From positions 4,712,495 to 4,776,494 of the forward strand of contig SSBO01000003.1 of assembly GCA_005281725.1 (NCBI GenBank): a stretch of 64,000 bases of DNA, given 5' to 3'. Under the pieces are notes generated by a model, which made no database searches, had not been told where the DNA came from, and worked only from the letters and a program-made list of their open reading frames with translations. This document shows positions 29,527 to 47,763 of the stretch, one piece after another; positions within the stretch are counted from its first letter, which is position 1, and each line of letters opens with the position of its first letter. The DNA comes from Wuchereria bancrofti. Its lineage: Eukaryota > Nematoda > Chromadorea > Rhabditida > Onchocercidae. The position numbers were made by a program, and so were the translations under genes.

Positions 29527-30165
29527 TTTCTTCTGCTTTGGTTGTTGAATAACTTTAATTCAGTCCTACGAGTATTCACGCATAAATTGATAAACACCCA
29601 AAAGCCTATAGATTCATTTAAATAACAAGAATCAATACAACACCCTGAATTTCCAGTAACTTCCAGGAGTCAAATACTGTTAATGCATAAAAGCAAGGAC
29701 CAATATTAATTCATATGCAAAACCACACATGCTAAGAAAAGAATTATCAGATAAACTCTACTTAAACTAGAAAACTTCCATTTAATATTTCCTACTCATC
29801 TTTTCTCATTAGACTTCAAAGTAGTTACGACGTAGACATGATTACGGATATAAGGATATTTAAAAGCTGGAGAAATAAGATAGAGATATTAACCAAAAGC
29901 ACAACTTGATCTACAGACAACATTGCCTGTGATTCCAATTGATACCAGTGAAAAATAAATCAATAGATGTAAAACAAAAAAAAAAAATAAATGACACTTT
30001 TCGATAAATCTTTTATTAGACAAATATTCACACCAAAATTTTGAAAAAAATAAAATCTATATTTCCAGATGTTACGAATTAAACAGTAATACATTATGAA
30101 CTACTCCCATCGAGTCGTAATTTTGTTCGAATCCTGAAATATTCTAGATACTTTCGAATTTCGTT
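29527..30165 (-). other. Short intergenic gap between ing-3 and NDUFB8
   Basis: About 640 bp separate the NDUFB8 stop from the ing-3 ATG on the same strand. No exon is seen here. It should contain the ing-3 5' UTR and either a trans-splice acceptor or a promoter. No single acceptor stands out. Confidence 0.4.
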
Positions 30166-30170
30166 TTATT
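30165..30170 (-). terminator. AATAAA overlapping the NDUFB8 stop codon
   Basis: The sense-strand sequence around the stop is CAATAAAAC, so the TAA stop lies inside a polyadenylation hexamer, the same arrangement as in dab-1. Confidence 0.35.
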
Positions 30171-31924
30171 GATCTCCTGGTTCAAACGTATAATTGGTAA
30201 TTGGGTAGATACGTGGATCAGTAAATGGATACGCCCGCTTGATATCGTAGGGATATTGTTTCAGCATCTAAATACGGAATTTTAACATTACAAGAAGTCA
30301 TATAAAACTGTGTTTTTTTTTCTTTGATAAAAAGAAATGTAAACTTTCACTTTTAAATGTGCAAATTTTTAATTTTATTAGTTAAATATGCGACAATCAA
30401 GACATATTACAATGTCATTTTTCCACTTGCGACCTTTCGGCCATGTCTGAATACCAATCCAGCAAAAAATTAGAGCTGGAATTAAGTGACGGCAGAAAAT
30501 CACCGTGTTGGTCCATCTAAAAGAAAAATTGCACAGTTTTTAATAGCTAGAACATGGAAAATAAAAAAAAAAAACTATAGTTTAAAACATTATCATCAAC
30601 AATATAGTCTTCAGGATCAATGAAAATTACACTTAAATTGAAGTTTCCTCATCATCAATACTGGTATAGGAATCACGATCAGATGTGTGCATTATCGCTT
30701 GGATGTCCATCTGAAATTTTCAAAAATTTGAAGTAGTGAAGTTAAAATATTACTTCAACTTCTACAGACAACCCTCGTAGTAATGTAAACCTTTCCATTC
30801 TCAAATCATTTCATCCGCAGAGAATATTATATGACAATCCAAGTCTCTCACAAGAACATAGACAGTTGGTCCAGCATTGATAGCAAAAATGTTTTTCAGA
30901 TTCGGAGTTCAAATGATACTGTTTAATTACTCATATCAACAATAACGTTAGTTGATAAAATGGAAATACCTAGATTTTCACTAAAAGTTATAAAAAATAT
31001 TTTTGTGAGCGAAATTCGTAAACAACCAGGCCTAACGTAACTTACTCCTTCACCCCAGTTCCTTCGATAGTGTGGATCGCTCCAGTTTTCATATGGATCC
31101 TTATGGTCATAGGTAACGCATCCATAATCTGGATAATTTCCTGCGTACTTATAGCAATCGTCTTTGTCATACGGCCTGCAAAAAAAAGCAACACATCACT
31201 TTAAATATTATAACATAGTTGTTTTCGCAGTGCCATGTAGGACCTAATAAGATTAGCTCTTCCGTTTTTCTTTCAGATTCTTTTTGATGCTTTGAAGTTA
31301 TTAAAGAAAGAGCAACTTCTTCTTATTTTTCTTCTTGGTTGTTTTTTTTGCTAATACTCTTTTGTGTATTGATATTTTTTCTGGTTTACTTTGCCTTATT
31401 TTTCTTTTTTTTTTGTTTTTACTTCCTTTATCTTTTGAATATGCAGGCCTTTTTTTTTGTTTTATTTTAGATATTTCTGCTTTTTACAATAATGAATAAT
31501 AATGATTTACCAACTGTAGTTAAGTGTTAGCAACACGGTGGGTCTGAAAATATCTACTATTGATGTTTCTATCTCAATAGTAGCAAAGCTAACATATAAT
31601 AGCAGAGCTAACTTGTAATCTTCGAGCCTCATCCCATATTTTATCGCCGCTGCTCGTCGCTCTTCCTCATTTTTTGGATAATCATCCGGCATGTGATCAC
31701 GTGGGTACCAACCATCGATTGTCAATGGTCCTCTTTCTAGAAAATGAGGAATTATTAATAGGAAAATGGCAGACACCTGCTTGGGATAAAATACCAATGC
31801 TGTACAATGTAAAAGCACGAGTAAAAAGATTAATAATAATAACAACATAGATTAACTTACTGTTCATGCGACATGATGTGTGGATTGAACGCATACATAG
31901 TAGCACGGAACGCGACGATACCAT
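30166..31924 (-). CDS. NDUFB8: NADH dehydrogenase 1 beta subcomplex subunit 8 (complex I)
   Basis: Minus-strand exons 31924-31861, 31736-31613, 31175-31046, about 30710-30636, 30516-30411 and 30267-30166. The N-terminus (MVSSRSVLLCMRSIHTSC) looks like a mitochondrial presequence. DGWYPRDHMPDDYPKNEEER followed by AAIKYGMRLEDYKPY matches the conserved NDUFB8 core, as do GNYPDYG, DPYENWSDP and RRNWGEG. One membrane helix (HLIPALIFCWIGIQTW) and a KQYPYD plus NYTFEPGDQ tail complete it. It is an accessory subunit of respiratory complex I in the inner mitochondrial membrane. Odd point: exon four enters in phase 0 but has no canonical donor that reaches the phase needed by exon five. The frame meets TAA at 30635-30633 directly before a GTGTAA site. 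All other junctions are in phase. Confidence 0.85.
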
Positions 31925-31936
31925 CACGTCACGAAA

Positions 31937-31938
31937 TC
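31937..31938 (-). promoter_or_regulatory. Candidate spliced-leader acceptor upstream of NDUFB8
   Basis: A TTCTAG acceptor on the minus strand ends at 31938, 13 nt before the chosen ATG (31924). Nematode trans-splice sites commonly lie this close to the start codon. It could also be a cis acceptor for a non-coding first exon. Confidence 0.4.
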
Positions 31939-33249
31939 TAGAACACATAACTTTTTTGAAGGGTTTCCAACAAATACTGCAAATTGCCAAACAGAAAGCT
32001 TTTCAATTAATAATCAAAGGATTTCTACATATATGAATATGCTCTGAAATATATTTAACAACAGAGAACATTTCACAAACTAACACCACTTACAAATATT
32101 ATCTTTCTGACAGATTACATTTAATTCATTAGCACTCAGTCACTACATTATATATCATGCTCTATAAAATACTGTCAGTATTCTCTCCTCAAATTATGCC
32201 ACAACCTACTACCGCCACTTTATCTCAACTGCCAAACAGGTTGACCTTCAGCATCATCAACAATTACTACAACCACTGAAAACACCAGTTGTGTCACTTC
32301 GCATCTCTCCACTATCTGCTACACTAAAAACCGTTCTATTTTGCATTCTCTACCGTCGTCTGTTAAGAGCTATTTCACTAATGCATTTAAAAAAAAAACT
32401 ATCCAGTGGGAATTAATGGACTGCGGAAGAGAGATATGATGCTGCGGGCAAGAGTTAGGAAGCGGGCAAATATTAATTAGTCCTAAAAGAAGACAAGGTA
32501 CTTCCGCGACAGATGCAAAGAGGGTCATAGGTTAGGTAACGAAAAGTCTGAACATTTACGATTGAAATGGAGAACAGCGAGAGATACAATTAAGGTGATA
32601 TGTACGACACAAGGTCAGGTACATTTTACTTTTTATGGAGAAAGTCACCGTTAACAGTGATGTGCAGTTAGGCATCAGACTTACAAGTTTTGAATATTTG
32701 TTCTGGGTTTTACTTTTCGTCATTCTTTATGATGCATAAAGTGGAATCAGAAAGATTTATTTCCCCCTGAAATTATTAATTTTTATATACTCTTTTACAT
32801 GCCTCAGAAGTTTCCTCCTTTCATGGGCATATCCTCCCTGTTCCTCGGCGCATTCTCTTCTCATATGTCCATTTTCTTTCCTACTCAGAAAAAATTTTGG
32901 AAACAGAGTTGGGTCTGAATTTATCATACGTAGTGAATGAATTTCAGGAAAGTTTGGAAATAATTAGGAAAAATTTTCTTTTAGAAGAAAATTTTATTTC
33001 AGATATTAATATGATACAACAGTTTATGAACAGAATGGTCAAGACGATCAAAAATCTGAAAATACTTTTCCTTCCTTTTCGTGCTGTGAACATTTTCAAA
33101 TATTCACATCTGTAGTGGCACGTCGAATACATTGGTTAATGTAGGTGATGCTTGACAACGACAAAAACGCATCTGAACTTCACAGTATTATGAGTGTTTA
33201 AGCAATATCTTCACCTATTTATTTTCACCGATATCCTATTATCTTTATC

Positions 33250-33390
33250 GATTAACAATTTATTTAATTAATATACATATATATATATATTTGTTTATTT
33301 GTCTATTTATTTATTTGATTAATTAATTAATTTACTCATTTGACTTATTTCATTTATTCATTTATATACATGTTCATTTATCTACTTATT
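33250..33390. repeat. Low-complexity ATTT/TTAA and TA tracts
   Basis: Imperfect tandem ATTT units interrupted by an (AT)n stretch at about 33275-33291 and TTAATTAATTAAT. A similar TTTA tract is at 25535-25566. Confidence 0.7.
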
Positions 33391-36089
33391 TACTTCTTTA
33401 ACCTGAAGTGGCATCTTTTTCTCTGTCTCTTTGATTTTTCAGAAATGGAATCTTATTTTCCTCTGCTTCTTTGACTTTTCATTTGGCTTTTTTCACCACT
33501 TCTCGGAATGACTTTCTTTTTCTGGTGTCTACAGTTTTGCTCGTTCTTTTCCACTTTTACTTAATATAATGTATTGATTCAGTATTTTAATTTGAAATAA
33601 CATGAAAGAGTTCATTATTTAAGTTTTAGCGGTTTGATGGCCTTCAGTGTAATGGGCGAAAATTGGTGATAACATGTGCAAATGAAATACGTTATTGCTT
33701 CCTTTGCAGTACTTCAAAATTTCGGTAAAAAAATCGGAAAACTTTTCCCATTTATATTTGAAGTCTTAAGAAGTTAGCAGATCAAATTTTTTTGGTATAA
33801 AATCAGTTTGCAGGATAGTATATATAATTCAAAGATAATTATCATTCTAATCAAATATAATTATCAGTCTAAATAGCCATAAGTATTATCCGTTTTCAAT
33901 TGAACTAAACATGTGAACAATAAGTGAAACGAGATATATGTCGCATTTTGGCAGAGTAGTGTAGCGTTTGCGGAGCTTCAATCAAAATTTAAGTAAGATA
34001 AGTTAGCATGATGGGAAAAAGATCTGCGTTTGATTATTCAAAAAACTAATCGGATAATTCTGTGATTTTTTGTTTCCAATATTTTCGCGATTTTCAAAAG
34101 CGATTTGCATGGTCCTATTTTTTAAAACAGCTGTTGCTCGAAGTAAGCTTAAATGATTTTTTTTCCGAAGGATCACTCACTGATCAACTACTTACCTTCC
34201 TCCCAAGTCATATTTTCTAGAAAATAAACGTATGTTTTCATAATATTTTTTAATCTGTTTCAAGCCTACTGAAAATAAACCTTCCTTTTTGATAAGTCTG
34301 CTACCACTGACTTAAAAAGCTACGATGAAGTTTTGCTTCTCTGTTCGTAATGTAAATCTTATACCTTACTCTCTCATATTACATTGTTGACTTATCTCAT
34401 TAAAGCAATATCAGTAAGCTAATAGATTGATGTTATTCTCTTAGTATCACTATTTCTGCTAAATGAATAGTCCATTTCAATAATGGAAGGCTGGAATCAA
34501 TATTAGTCAGAAAAACTTGATTTTATTAATTATAAACAAAAAAAAAGTTATGGACAAAAGGAAAATAATGAAATTTCCGAGGTCTATGCCAATTGAGGCC
34601 TTTTTCCAACTGACAAATTAATGATTTAAAAATAGCTTTATATGCTGTACTTTCGAATTTCAGCACAAAATTTGATACAACTTCATCTTACTTTCTTCTG
34701 TTTAATTTTATACCGTTCCATTTTTGTTCCATTCCAGTTCATTTAATTTAATTTGTCGGTTGAACTCTATTCCATTATATTTAACATGGCGTAATCTGGT
34801 TTTATTTAATTCATTTCCTTATTTGTATTCCCATTTTATTATTCTGATGGCGGAGAAGACAGGATAAGTACGTTTATGAGCTTTGAGAAAATGGTTCCTG
34901 TCTTGACCACAATAAATTCGATTTTTGATAAATTTCAAAACATCAGCTTTGTTTGTGAAAATTGAGGAAGCCGATGTTTTGGCTGAAGGAGAATTCCTGG
35001 GGTTTGAATTTCATTTTTTACTAAGTGTGGAAAAAACCTAGTTCTCAGCATTCCAGTTTCGAGGCAGTCTACTTATTCATGATTTTGATTTAAAATCTTA
35101 TAATAAGTTTAGATTTTATTCAAATTACACTCGACTTCCAATCTACAGAAAATCTCTTTTATCAGTCAGCATAGAGAGGATATGAAAGTTTTCGCTTCCC
35201 AAATAGAAAATATCTTCGCTATATAAGTTTGCAAAAATCTCCAAACATGTAAATCTTATTGCTAAGCATTTAGACTTTCCATTCATGAGATGAGATTTTT
35301 AAAAGACGATGAGAAAGGAATACTTAAATTTAGGCTGGAAGGAAAGAATGTGAGGGATCTATTATTTTTCTCATCCTATTGCGAGCAACTGTGAATATTT
35401 TTGTCTAGTTTACAACTGACGTCTATCCTTTGACCCATTTCCTGCACAGATGTAAAATGAATTGAGTTATGTTTAATTTTAACCCGTAACTAACCTCTTT
35501 CGGGTTCAGGTTTTATTTCTGTTCGGGAAAAAAGCTTCAGAAATAACCGATTATTATGTGATCTCTCTTTGATATCTTCTGTCACTCTGAACGGATTTTG
35601 CTGATTACTCAATTTTTACCAAAAATTTTTCGGAATTAACATCATTTAGCATTTGCAAAAAGTATTTCCATCGTGCCATCCCTAGTGCCGGGTTGAAATA
35701 ATGCCAATTTTGCAATTTTGCTGTATTTATAGGGATGGCAATGGAAAGAAGAGAAACAGGAAGGGAAAGGAAAAGGAGAGATGGTCAAAGGATGGCTCTC
35801 AGGAAAAATTTCTTTGTAATAAGAATAAAGTTGCCTGAACGAATATCACTTTTAGGCATACCAACAAGTACCTGTGAATGGCTCGGCATAATTGTCCCAG
35901 AAAGCTTCCTTTAATCATTCTTGGGTGACTTCGTCTGTTTCTGCAATGCTTCTATTACAGAGAGGGATTGACGATTGTTTATTTAGACGATAACTTCTCT
36001 AATATTGTTATATATAAATTGTGAAAAGTCCTGGAAAGTTCTCTTTTCCGTATATTCTCCTTTCTTAGATAATAGAAATTATTTAGAAT

Positions 36090-36112
36090 CAGTTTGTACA
36101 AAGTACAAACTG
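36090..36112. repeat. Small perfect hairpin
   Basis: CAGTTTGTAC (36090-36099) and its exact reverse complement GTACAAACTG (36103-36112) flank an AAA loop. It stands alone in non-coding DNA. Confidence 0.6.
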
Positions 36113-38724
36113 ACTGCAGCCTTCTGTTCAAAACAAGTCATCTAATCTTCCTTCATTTTTTCTATGTAATGCATGTACTAGAAGGGTGAAAAGAAAGCAT
36201 GAAATATCTAAGTTGCGCAGTTTTCCATTTTTCTAACTTCTGATAAAACAATAAATATTTTTGAAATGAATCATCGGTGAATAACAACACATTGAAAAGA
36301 ACATATGGGACCAAGTAGCTCTCAAATTGTTTGGATAACCTTGATCCAGATGACGTGATTGTTGTTTGATTTGAAAAAGTTAAAGAATCTCATAATATTA
36401 ATAATATTAAAATATCTCAAGAACCTCCAGTCAGAAGTATTCCTTTATCGGAAAAACTATTTTTCAATTGAAGATTTCAGCTATGATCCGTATTGTTCGG
36501 CTTAACTTTCCAGTAATCTCTCATCTGATTTGAAGGGGCGAAACAATTTCTGTGGTTTCATAAAAAATTGAAGTTAAAATCCTCCTTTTGTGAACGCTTT
36601 TTTCAATGCAAACTTCTAATAATTTTAAAGTTAGAAAATACTTCTGATATTTTGATTTACAATCGGTTTTCTGGCATAAAGAAAAATTCTTATGCCTGAA
36701 AGAATATGAGACTTCTAAAATCTTCAAAAATTCGGAAACAAATTCATAGTTTTAATCAAAAACAATAAACCACTCATTTCATCTTATTACCTCATTTTCA
36801 TATTTCATTAGGTTTCGAAAATAAAAATTTTTTTCTTGCAGTGAATAAATCTAAATATTCCAATATGCAATAAATAAATCTCAGTGAGATCAGTCAGGAT
36901 AAAACATTCACCATTTCAATTCGGCTATCGTAAAAGAATTTCATTTCGATAAAGACTTTACTGTGTTAATGAATGAGTTCAATTATTTCCTTAAATTATC
37001 ATTGTCTTGTTTTTGATTCTTAGAGTATAATTACCGAATCATGTAGTTTATTATGTGGCGCATATATGTAATTTGCATTTTTGAAAAAACGTTTTGGATT
37101 TTGCTCTGTCATTCTCACTACTCACATAGTATGTCATTTCTTGCTTCACAGTTTTTTTGGAAATATAATCCAAAGATTTTTTAATCAAAATATATCCTGA
37201 TATGCAATACCTGGCCATTAGTACCTAATGGGTCCTTTTTTTTCTTTTTTGATGCTATTAGAAAGACCAATTGTTTTTATTTTCTGTTCGGTCTCTTTTG
37301 GAATATATCGTGTTTTGAGAGGTATACTAATCGTGATAAAGTATGTTAATCATAGGAAGCTCGATGAATACAATTTGTAACAGTATGGAGTGTGAAATGT
37401 TTTCATGGCATGGGGTACAATAGTATTCATATTGCAAATATTTCATACTTATTTCTGCTCATCTCAATAACTCATCTTTCCTTAATACATTTCTGCGCTC
37501 AGTTTATTCGTTTTCAGTTCGCTTCGCACAAAACTTAATTTTAGAACAATGCTTGCTGTAAATGCAACTTGTGCTCATAATGACGTCACCACAAACACAA
37601 AAATGTTTTTTTTTAATAATTTTGACAAAAATTTGGTTTCATGAATTATTCTCCATATCTGAGTAAAATTATAAATGATGCTGTGTATTTCTGCATTAGC
37701 CAGTAGCCTATTCAACTATTTCGATTACTTGACTCCATTAGTTCATCGATTTCTATCTTACAACTGTTCGCCGTCGATTTCGAGCTTTCCTAATCTTGTT
37801 GTAGAGAGATGCATCATGACGCTTCGGTTTACATCATTCGACATCGATAGATGAGTCTTATCACTTCACTGAGAAAGTGATGGTTTGCTAAACAAAGGAA
37901 GCACATCAATGAACTATTCTTTTAATTGATCAAAATTAACATCTGAACTGGCTTATATAAGTACATCGAGCTTCATTGCTCAAAAATAATTACTTCACTT
38001 TCCTGTCGGCAAATCTCAATACTTTAGTCCTCTACCTTTGTTAGCCCTAAATATGATAGGTTGTAATTGTTCAGCTGCTATTCTCCAGTTATTCCACTAC
38101 TATTAATTATATGGATCCAAAAAGAAGTGTTAACTTGTGAGAAAGATCTAGTATGAATTATGTATTTCATTATTAATTCCATATGTTGTTTCCAAAAATT
38201 TTCCATAGCTTAATGGAAAGAGTGAAGTCATAAATCAAATATAGTTTATCGTATTTTCATACAATTCATTTTTATTTTCTTGAAGTTATCTGGTCGAATG
38301 TGAAAACAGTTTGCAGAATTTGGGCCCTACAAAAATGTTGGTGATTTGGATAACGAGATACCTTTAGAAGTTTGGTTAATAAATTAATTCAACTGAAAAG
38401 GGTGAATGATTTCAGATATCAAAGGGATTTACAAAAGGTCATTTCTTAAAAGCTATTAAAGAAATCAATTAACTAAGATATTTACAATATAATGTTTTAA
38501 GTGATTTTTTTCGTGATTTTTAGAAAAGTCGAAACCGAAAGAATGGTCCTTGTTTCATGACATTAAATGGTATAATGCTTAGAGACAGTATGTTAGAGTG
38601 ATATATTTCGTCGATACCATATCCTATAAAAAGATGCATCCGTCAAGTTTCTAGTAGTTGTGGTAGGTATTTTACTGGGGATTTTGAATTTCTTTCGTGA
38701 TGCTGATAAAATTAAATATCTTTT

Positions 38725-38920
38725 AACTCCATAAAACTATTTTTATGTATACTTTGACTGCACAAAATCATCCATATATGTTAGCATTGTAAAAAGGGTG
38801 AGCCATTTTTTAATGCGGAATGTGATTTGCAAGAAATTTGAAAAAAATCAGCTTTTCCACCTTCTGCTGGACGCAGTGAATCTCCATAAAACCATTTTTG
38901 TATACTTCGACTTAAGGTAC
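38725..38920. repeat. Pair of direct repeats about 155 bp apart
   Basis: CTCCATAAAACTATTTTTATG then TATACTTTGACT near 38727, and CTCCATAAAACCATTTTTG then TATACTTCGACT near 38882. The copies are about 35 bp each with a few differences. Confidence 0.5.
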
Positions 38921-40102
38921 TAATTCTCAATTAGGCTAGGCGACACTTCATTTTTTGATTCCTTATTGTCCCAAGTGTGATGCCATTATGGAAAAACTCC
39001 AAATTGAAACTAAGCAGTTTAAAGGGTGCTTCACGACGTTCATTGCATTAGTCAATAATATGATCCCAAGCATAACTCGTTTCCTTTTAGGTGAAATATA
39101 TCAATCATATTTCAAGTTCCAAACTTTCCAATTACACTCGAAAATGCACTTAGTTACTACATTGAATATACAAGTCGTTTTAAAATGTTACTTCATACAC
39201 GCATACCTTTGGTGCCGATGATCTGAATTTTCAACCATGTTTTCATACAAATGTCAGAACCTTTTAGCGTAATATTTCATATGATGCCGTTCTGTCCACT
39301 TTTTCGATCTTGTGCTTCAAATTAATAATTTCTATTCTCTTTTTTAATCCATGAATGATCCGTAACTTCAAACTGTTGATTTCAAGAAGATTCGTTTCTC
39401 CAGAAACATAATTATGCTTTCAGTGATTTTTTTATATGCGATGCAAGTTAAAATAACCAAATTGCACAACCTACGTCTCGACCTTCAAAACTGGATCAAA
39501 AGCGATGTAAACAAAAAGCAATCCCACTACTCACAATACAAGGGGGAATCACCCATACTGCAAACACAGGATTAGAAGAATACACATTGACTTAACCGTC
39601 CCCATCTATTCTATAAAGGGAACACGGAATCCATACCCGTTTTTGTGCCGATCCCATTGTCGTCCTTCTTTCAATCATTCCGCTGCTGCAGTCAACATCG
39701 AGTGGAAATGTCCTTCCTCTTCCAATGTTCTACTCGATGGAGACAATAATAACATTCACTTCTATCTGCTGTTACTGTTTCATTTTATTCTCATTAGCAG
39801 TTTGGTAAACTGATTTCTAGGCACTATAAGAAGAATGACCCTATAAGAAATAACTCTAAAGTAATTAGCCAAAATGACCCTATAGGAACTCTCAACAGAC
39901 CATCCTGTTACATCACTTCTCCTAACTACATGCCTTATTACTATCAGCAAAAAATGAGTGACTTGTCTTAAAATTGAAATTTATTCATTTCATAATCAAA
40001 ATAAAAATTGGTTAGGAAGGTGCTGGCCATATATCAGTTTTCCAAGTTAGCAGCATGTTACGCCAAATGATGTCCATTTGCTGTCCACTCATTGTTTTTT
40101 AC

Positions 40103-40449
40103 CTTTAACTGATTCATCCAAGCACCTATCAAAGCAGCATCCATCTGTGGAAGATTCTTATGGAAAAGAAAACGATGTACAACACAGACTGTTGAGATAG
40201 TTACAAAAACAGTAGAATAAACAGATGCGTATCTTTTAATCCTGAGATTTATTAATTAAATTTTAATATGTCATTAAGGGCACTTATCTGTTCGACGACT
40301 GTTTTGTGATTATTGAATTGTTATACAGTATTTATGTTTCCTAAGTTTTAACATGATGCCAACGATAACTTACAGGAATATTATTCGAATGAGTAGCAAT
40401 ATCTATGCTACTATCTAAAGAAGAGGAAACTTCCCTACCGAAACAGATG
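40103..40449 (-). CDS. Two candidate minus-strand exons of an unassigned gene
   Basis: Exon 40449-40374 has a TTTCAG acceptor, a single open frame (CFGREVSSSLDSSIDIA) and a GTAAGT donor. Exon 40144-40103 has a CCACAG acceptor and encodes MDAALIGAWMNQLK before a GTAAAA site. They join in phase 0. Read-through of the second exon would end at a TAA near 40061. No 5' exon that enters in the required phase was found, and I recognise no family. Splice sites and frame agree, but the model is fragmentary. Confidence 0.3.
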
Positions 40450-41075
40450 CTGAAATGCCAAGTTAGACTTCTATTTCTCATCAAATCATAATTTTGGATA
40501 TTCTTTATACTTATAGTCCAAAACCTTTATACCTATAGTCTCTGTTACAATGTTAATTATGCCGACAATAAAAGATATATAATTTATCAAATTCTGACAA
40601 GCTGGCTTTGCTATAACCTCTTCCAACAATAAAGTTAGTTTGTTGATAAGGAATTAGACTTTATTATGCTTGCGAAAGGGCTTTCGCACCACTAGTTCTC
40701 TTTTCGCTAAAAAAAAATCAAATTTAATCGAAGTAGATTAAGGAAAAATTTTGGAAACCAAAAGTTCATTAGTTTCTATTCTTTTTGAACTTAATATTGT
40801 TATCACAAATTAAACTTGCATCCTAGTGAAATGGGAATTAACTGATAATTAAAAATATTTTCATTTTTCTTAAGTATTTTTTTAAGTTATTCATTTTTAA
40901 GTATTCTGTGTAACCTGTAAAACCACGTATAGTAAAAAAGGAACTAATAACTATGGATACTGTCAAAGCGTATGAAAATCTCTCTCTCTCTCTTTATATC
41001 ATCATTCTAATCATGAGATATACATTTATGGATGATGACACAATGAGTAAAAATCAGTAAAGCAATTCTCGACAA

Positions 41076-41553
41076 TCAGTAACTATTTCGTACTAGAATC
41101 TCTCGCGACTCATAAGGCAACCCAGAGAAGTCTGGTACCACTGGATTATCGTCTCCCAATATGAAACACTCCCAACCGACCTGATTAAATATGGAAAGTG
41201 GCTTACCTCGAGTGCTCCTACAATATAAACTCAAGAGACCCATGAAACCAATGGTAGATGATACGATCAGAAATTGCTGGTTCAATAAATGTTGCATTGC
41301 AAGACATACTACAGTTTTACGGCCTCTTGTGAAAATGGGCATTTCCGGAAGTTCCGGGAATTCGTGTGAAATACCATGTGGTCTGGTGGGTTGGCATGTT
41401 AGTAATTACATGTGCTGGATATCTTGGAGTATGATAGGTCTCGGTTCTCACTTACTGTGCAAAAAACCTCTCCCATATACGAACTCTGGTGTCCTTGCAC
41501 TCAACAAGCTTTTGATTTATTATATAAAGTCTTGTCCGAAAACTACTGACCAT
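41076..41553 (-). CDS. Small single-pass membrane protein, unrecognised
   Basis: Two minus-strand exons, 41553-41456 (GTAAGT donor) and 41382-41076 (ACCAG acceptor), join in phase 2 and encode 134 residues. The N-terminal third is basic with an Arg/Trp-rich segment (TRVRIWERFFAQ), then a Pro/Glu stretch (FPELPEMPIF), one hydrophobic helix (FLIVSSTIGFMGLLSLY) followed by a basic flank (CRSTRGK), and an acidic C-terminal part (GDDNPVVPDF). The basic start and single helix recall nuclear-encoded mitochondrial inner-membrane subunits, but this is inference. It is divergent from exc-7, with about 1 kb between the two start codons. Confidence 0.5.
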
Positions 41554-42580
41554 TGCTAAACTTTTTTTAATTTTCCATTACAAGTTGGAAGAAAACACTT
41601 AGAGACAACTATTAAAATTTGTCCTAGTAATTATTATCAATCCAGGCAAGAAGTTTATTTGTCATCACTAACCAAGATAAGGTCTAACTGTAACACCAGG
41701 TTAAATCTCCATTGCTGCTCAATACTTGAACAGTGGTTATTTAGTGAAGGGTCCAGTAGTGTATATATCAGACAAAGAACTGCAGTCCGTATTGGCTAAT
41801 CTTGTACGATTTTATGGAAAACTCAATTGTATCAAGCCAACGGTTTGTGTCTTTGTTAAACAAGCGTGAAATGAAATAGCGATGAGCGATAAATTGGTTT
41901 GTCCCTCTCGTGAAAGCCGATTGATCATTTTTGAATGATGTCGTCACTTTTGTTAAAGACTTATTTATAAAATATTAACTTGTTATATTTAGTTTTAGTC
42001 CCAATTTTTGTATCACTTGGGAATATTTTCATTTCTATAGTAATGGAATTGAATGCTAATAATTCTGTTAATAAGTTGATATTGGTCCAAATAACCCAAT
42101 TTTTAGCTGTTAAGGATTATTTAAAATGAAACATGTCTGCTATAGTTGGAGCTGTTGTTTTTCTTAACAGTTCAAGATAGTATTAAACAAAGTGAATGGA
42201 GTTTTGGGGCTCGAGCCGTTATTTTTCGAATCCGATCACCTACTCGTAGAAGGTGAATTATGGTTTTATAGTAATTCATACATTTTCCAAACTTTATTAT
42301 TTGTTTTGGCTTATGTGGTTTTAGGGCGTGTTCTCTCCGGTTTTGTTGATATCAACTTGTGCATCAGTGCGAGTACAAGATTGATATGTCTTTTTACAAA
42401 ACAGTTAATCGTTTAGATGTTTTAGAAAATTTCGTTGTTTTTCAGCGAGAAAAAAGATTCCTCAGTGCCAAAAACATATTCTGGAAAGTGGTCAAATACA
42501 AAATCAAAATCATTTCAAAGATTTGGTAACTGTTTATTGTCGCGCAGAAGGTATTTGCGTGTGAGAACAGTTAAGTAGCT
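41554..42580. promoter_or_regulatory. Shared upstream region between the small membrane protein gene and exc-7
   Basis: A head-to-head intergenic region of about 1 kb. No coding exon is supported. A 74-codon frame at 42192-42416 starts from an ATG at 42192 but has no family match. The exc-7 5' UTR and both promoters must lie here. No specific binding site can be named. Confidence 0.35.

Positions 42581-47763
<5,183 letters not shown>

Larger units (their letters stand above)
31939..40060. other. 8-kb gene-poor region
   Basis: No supported exon chain on either strand. Open frames (32897-33115, 36521-36727, 38955-39221) lack conserved motifs and splice context. Contents noted: ATTT/TAAT low-complexity tracts at about 33250-33390, a 10-bp hairpin at 36090-36112, and a pair of direct repeats near 38725 and 38880. 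Confidence 0.5.

Noticed and set aside
38955..39221. 88-codon plus frame starting with CPKCD
   Set aside because: One CxxC does not make a zinc finger. There is no second pair, no ATG at the start and no splice sites.
41191..41559. 122-codon plus-strand frame
   Set aside because: It is a shadow of the minus-strand small membrane protein, whose two exons have matched phase, a start codon and a coherent membrane-protein layout.
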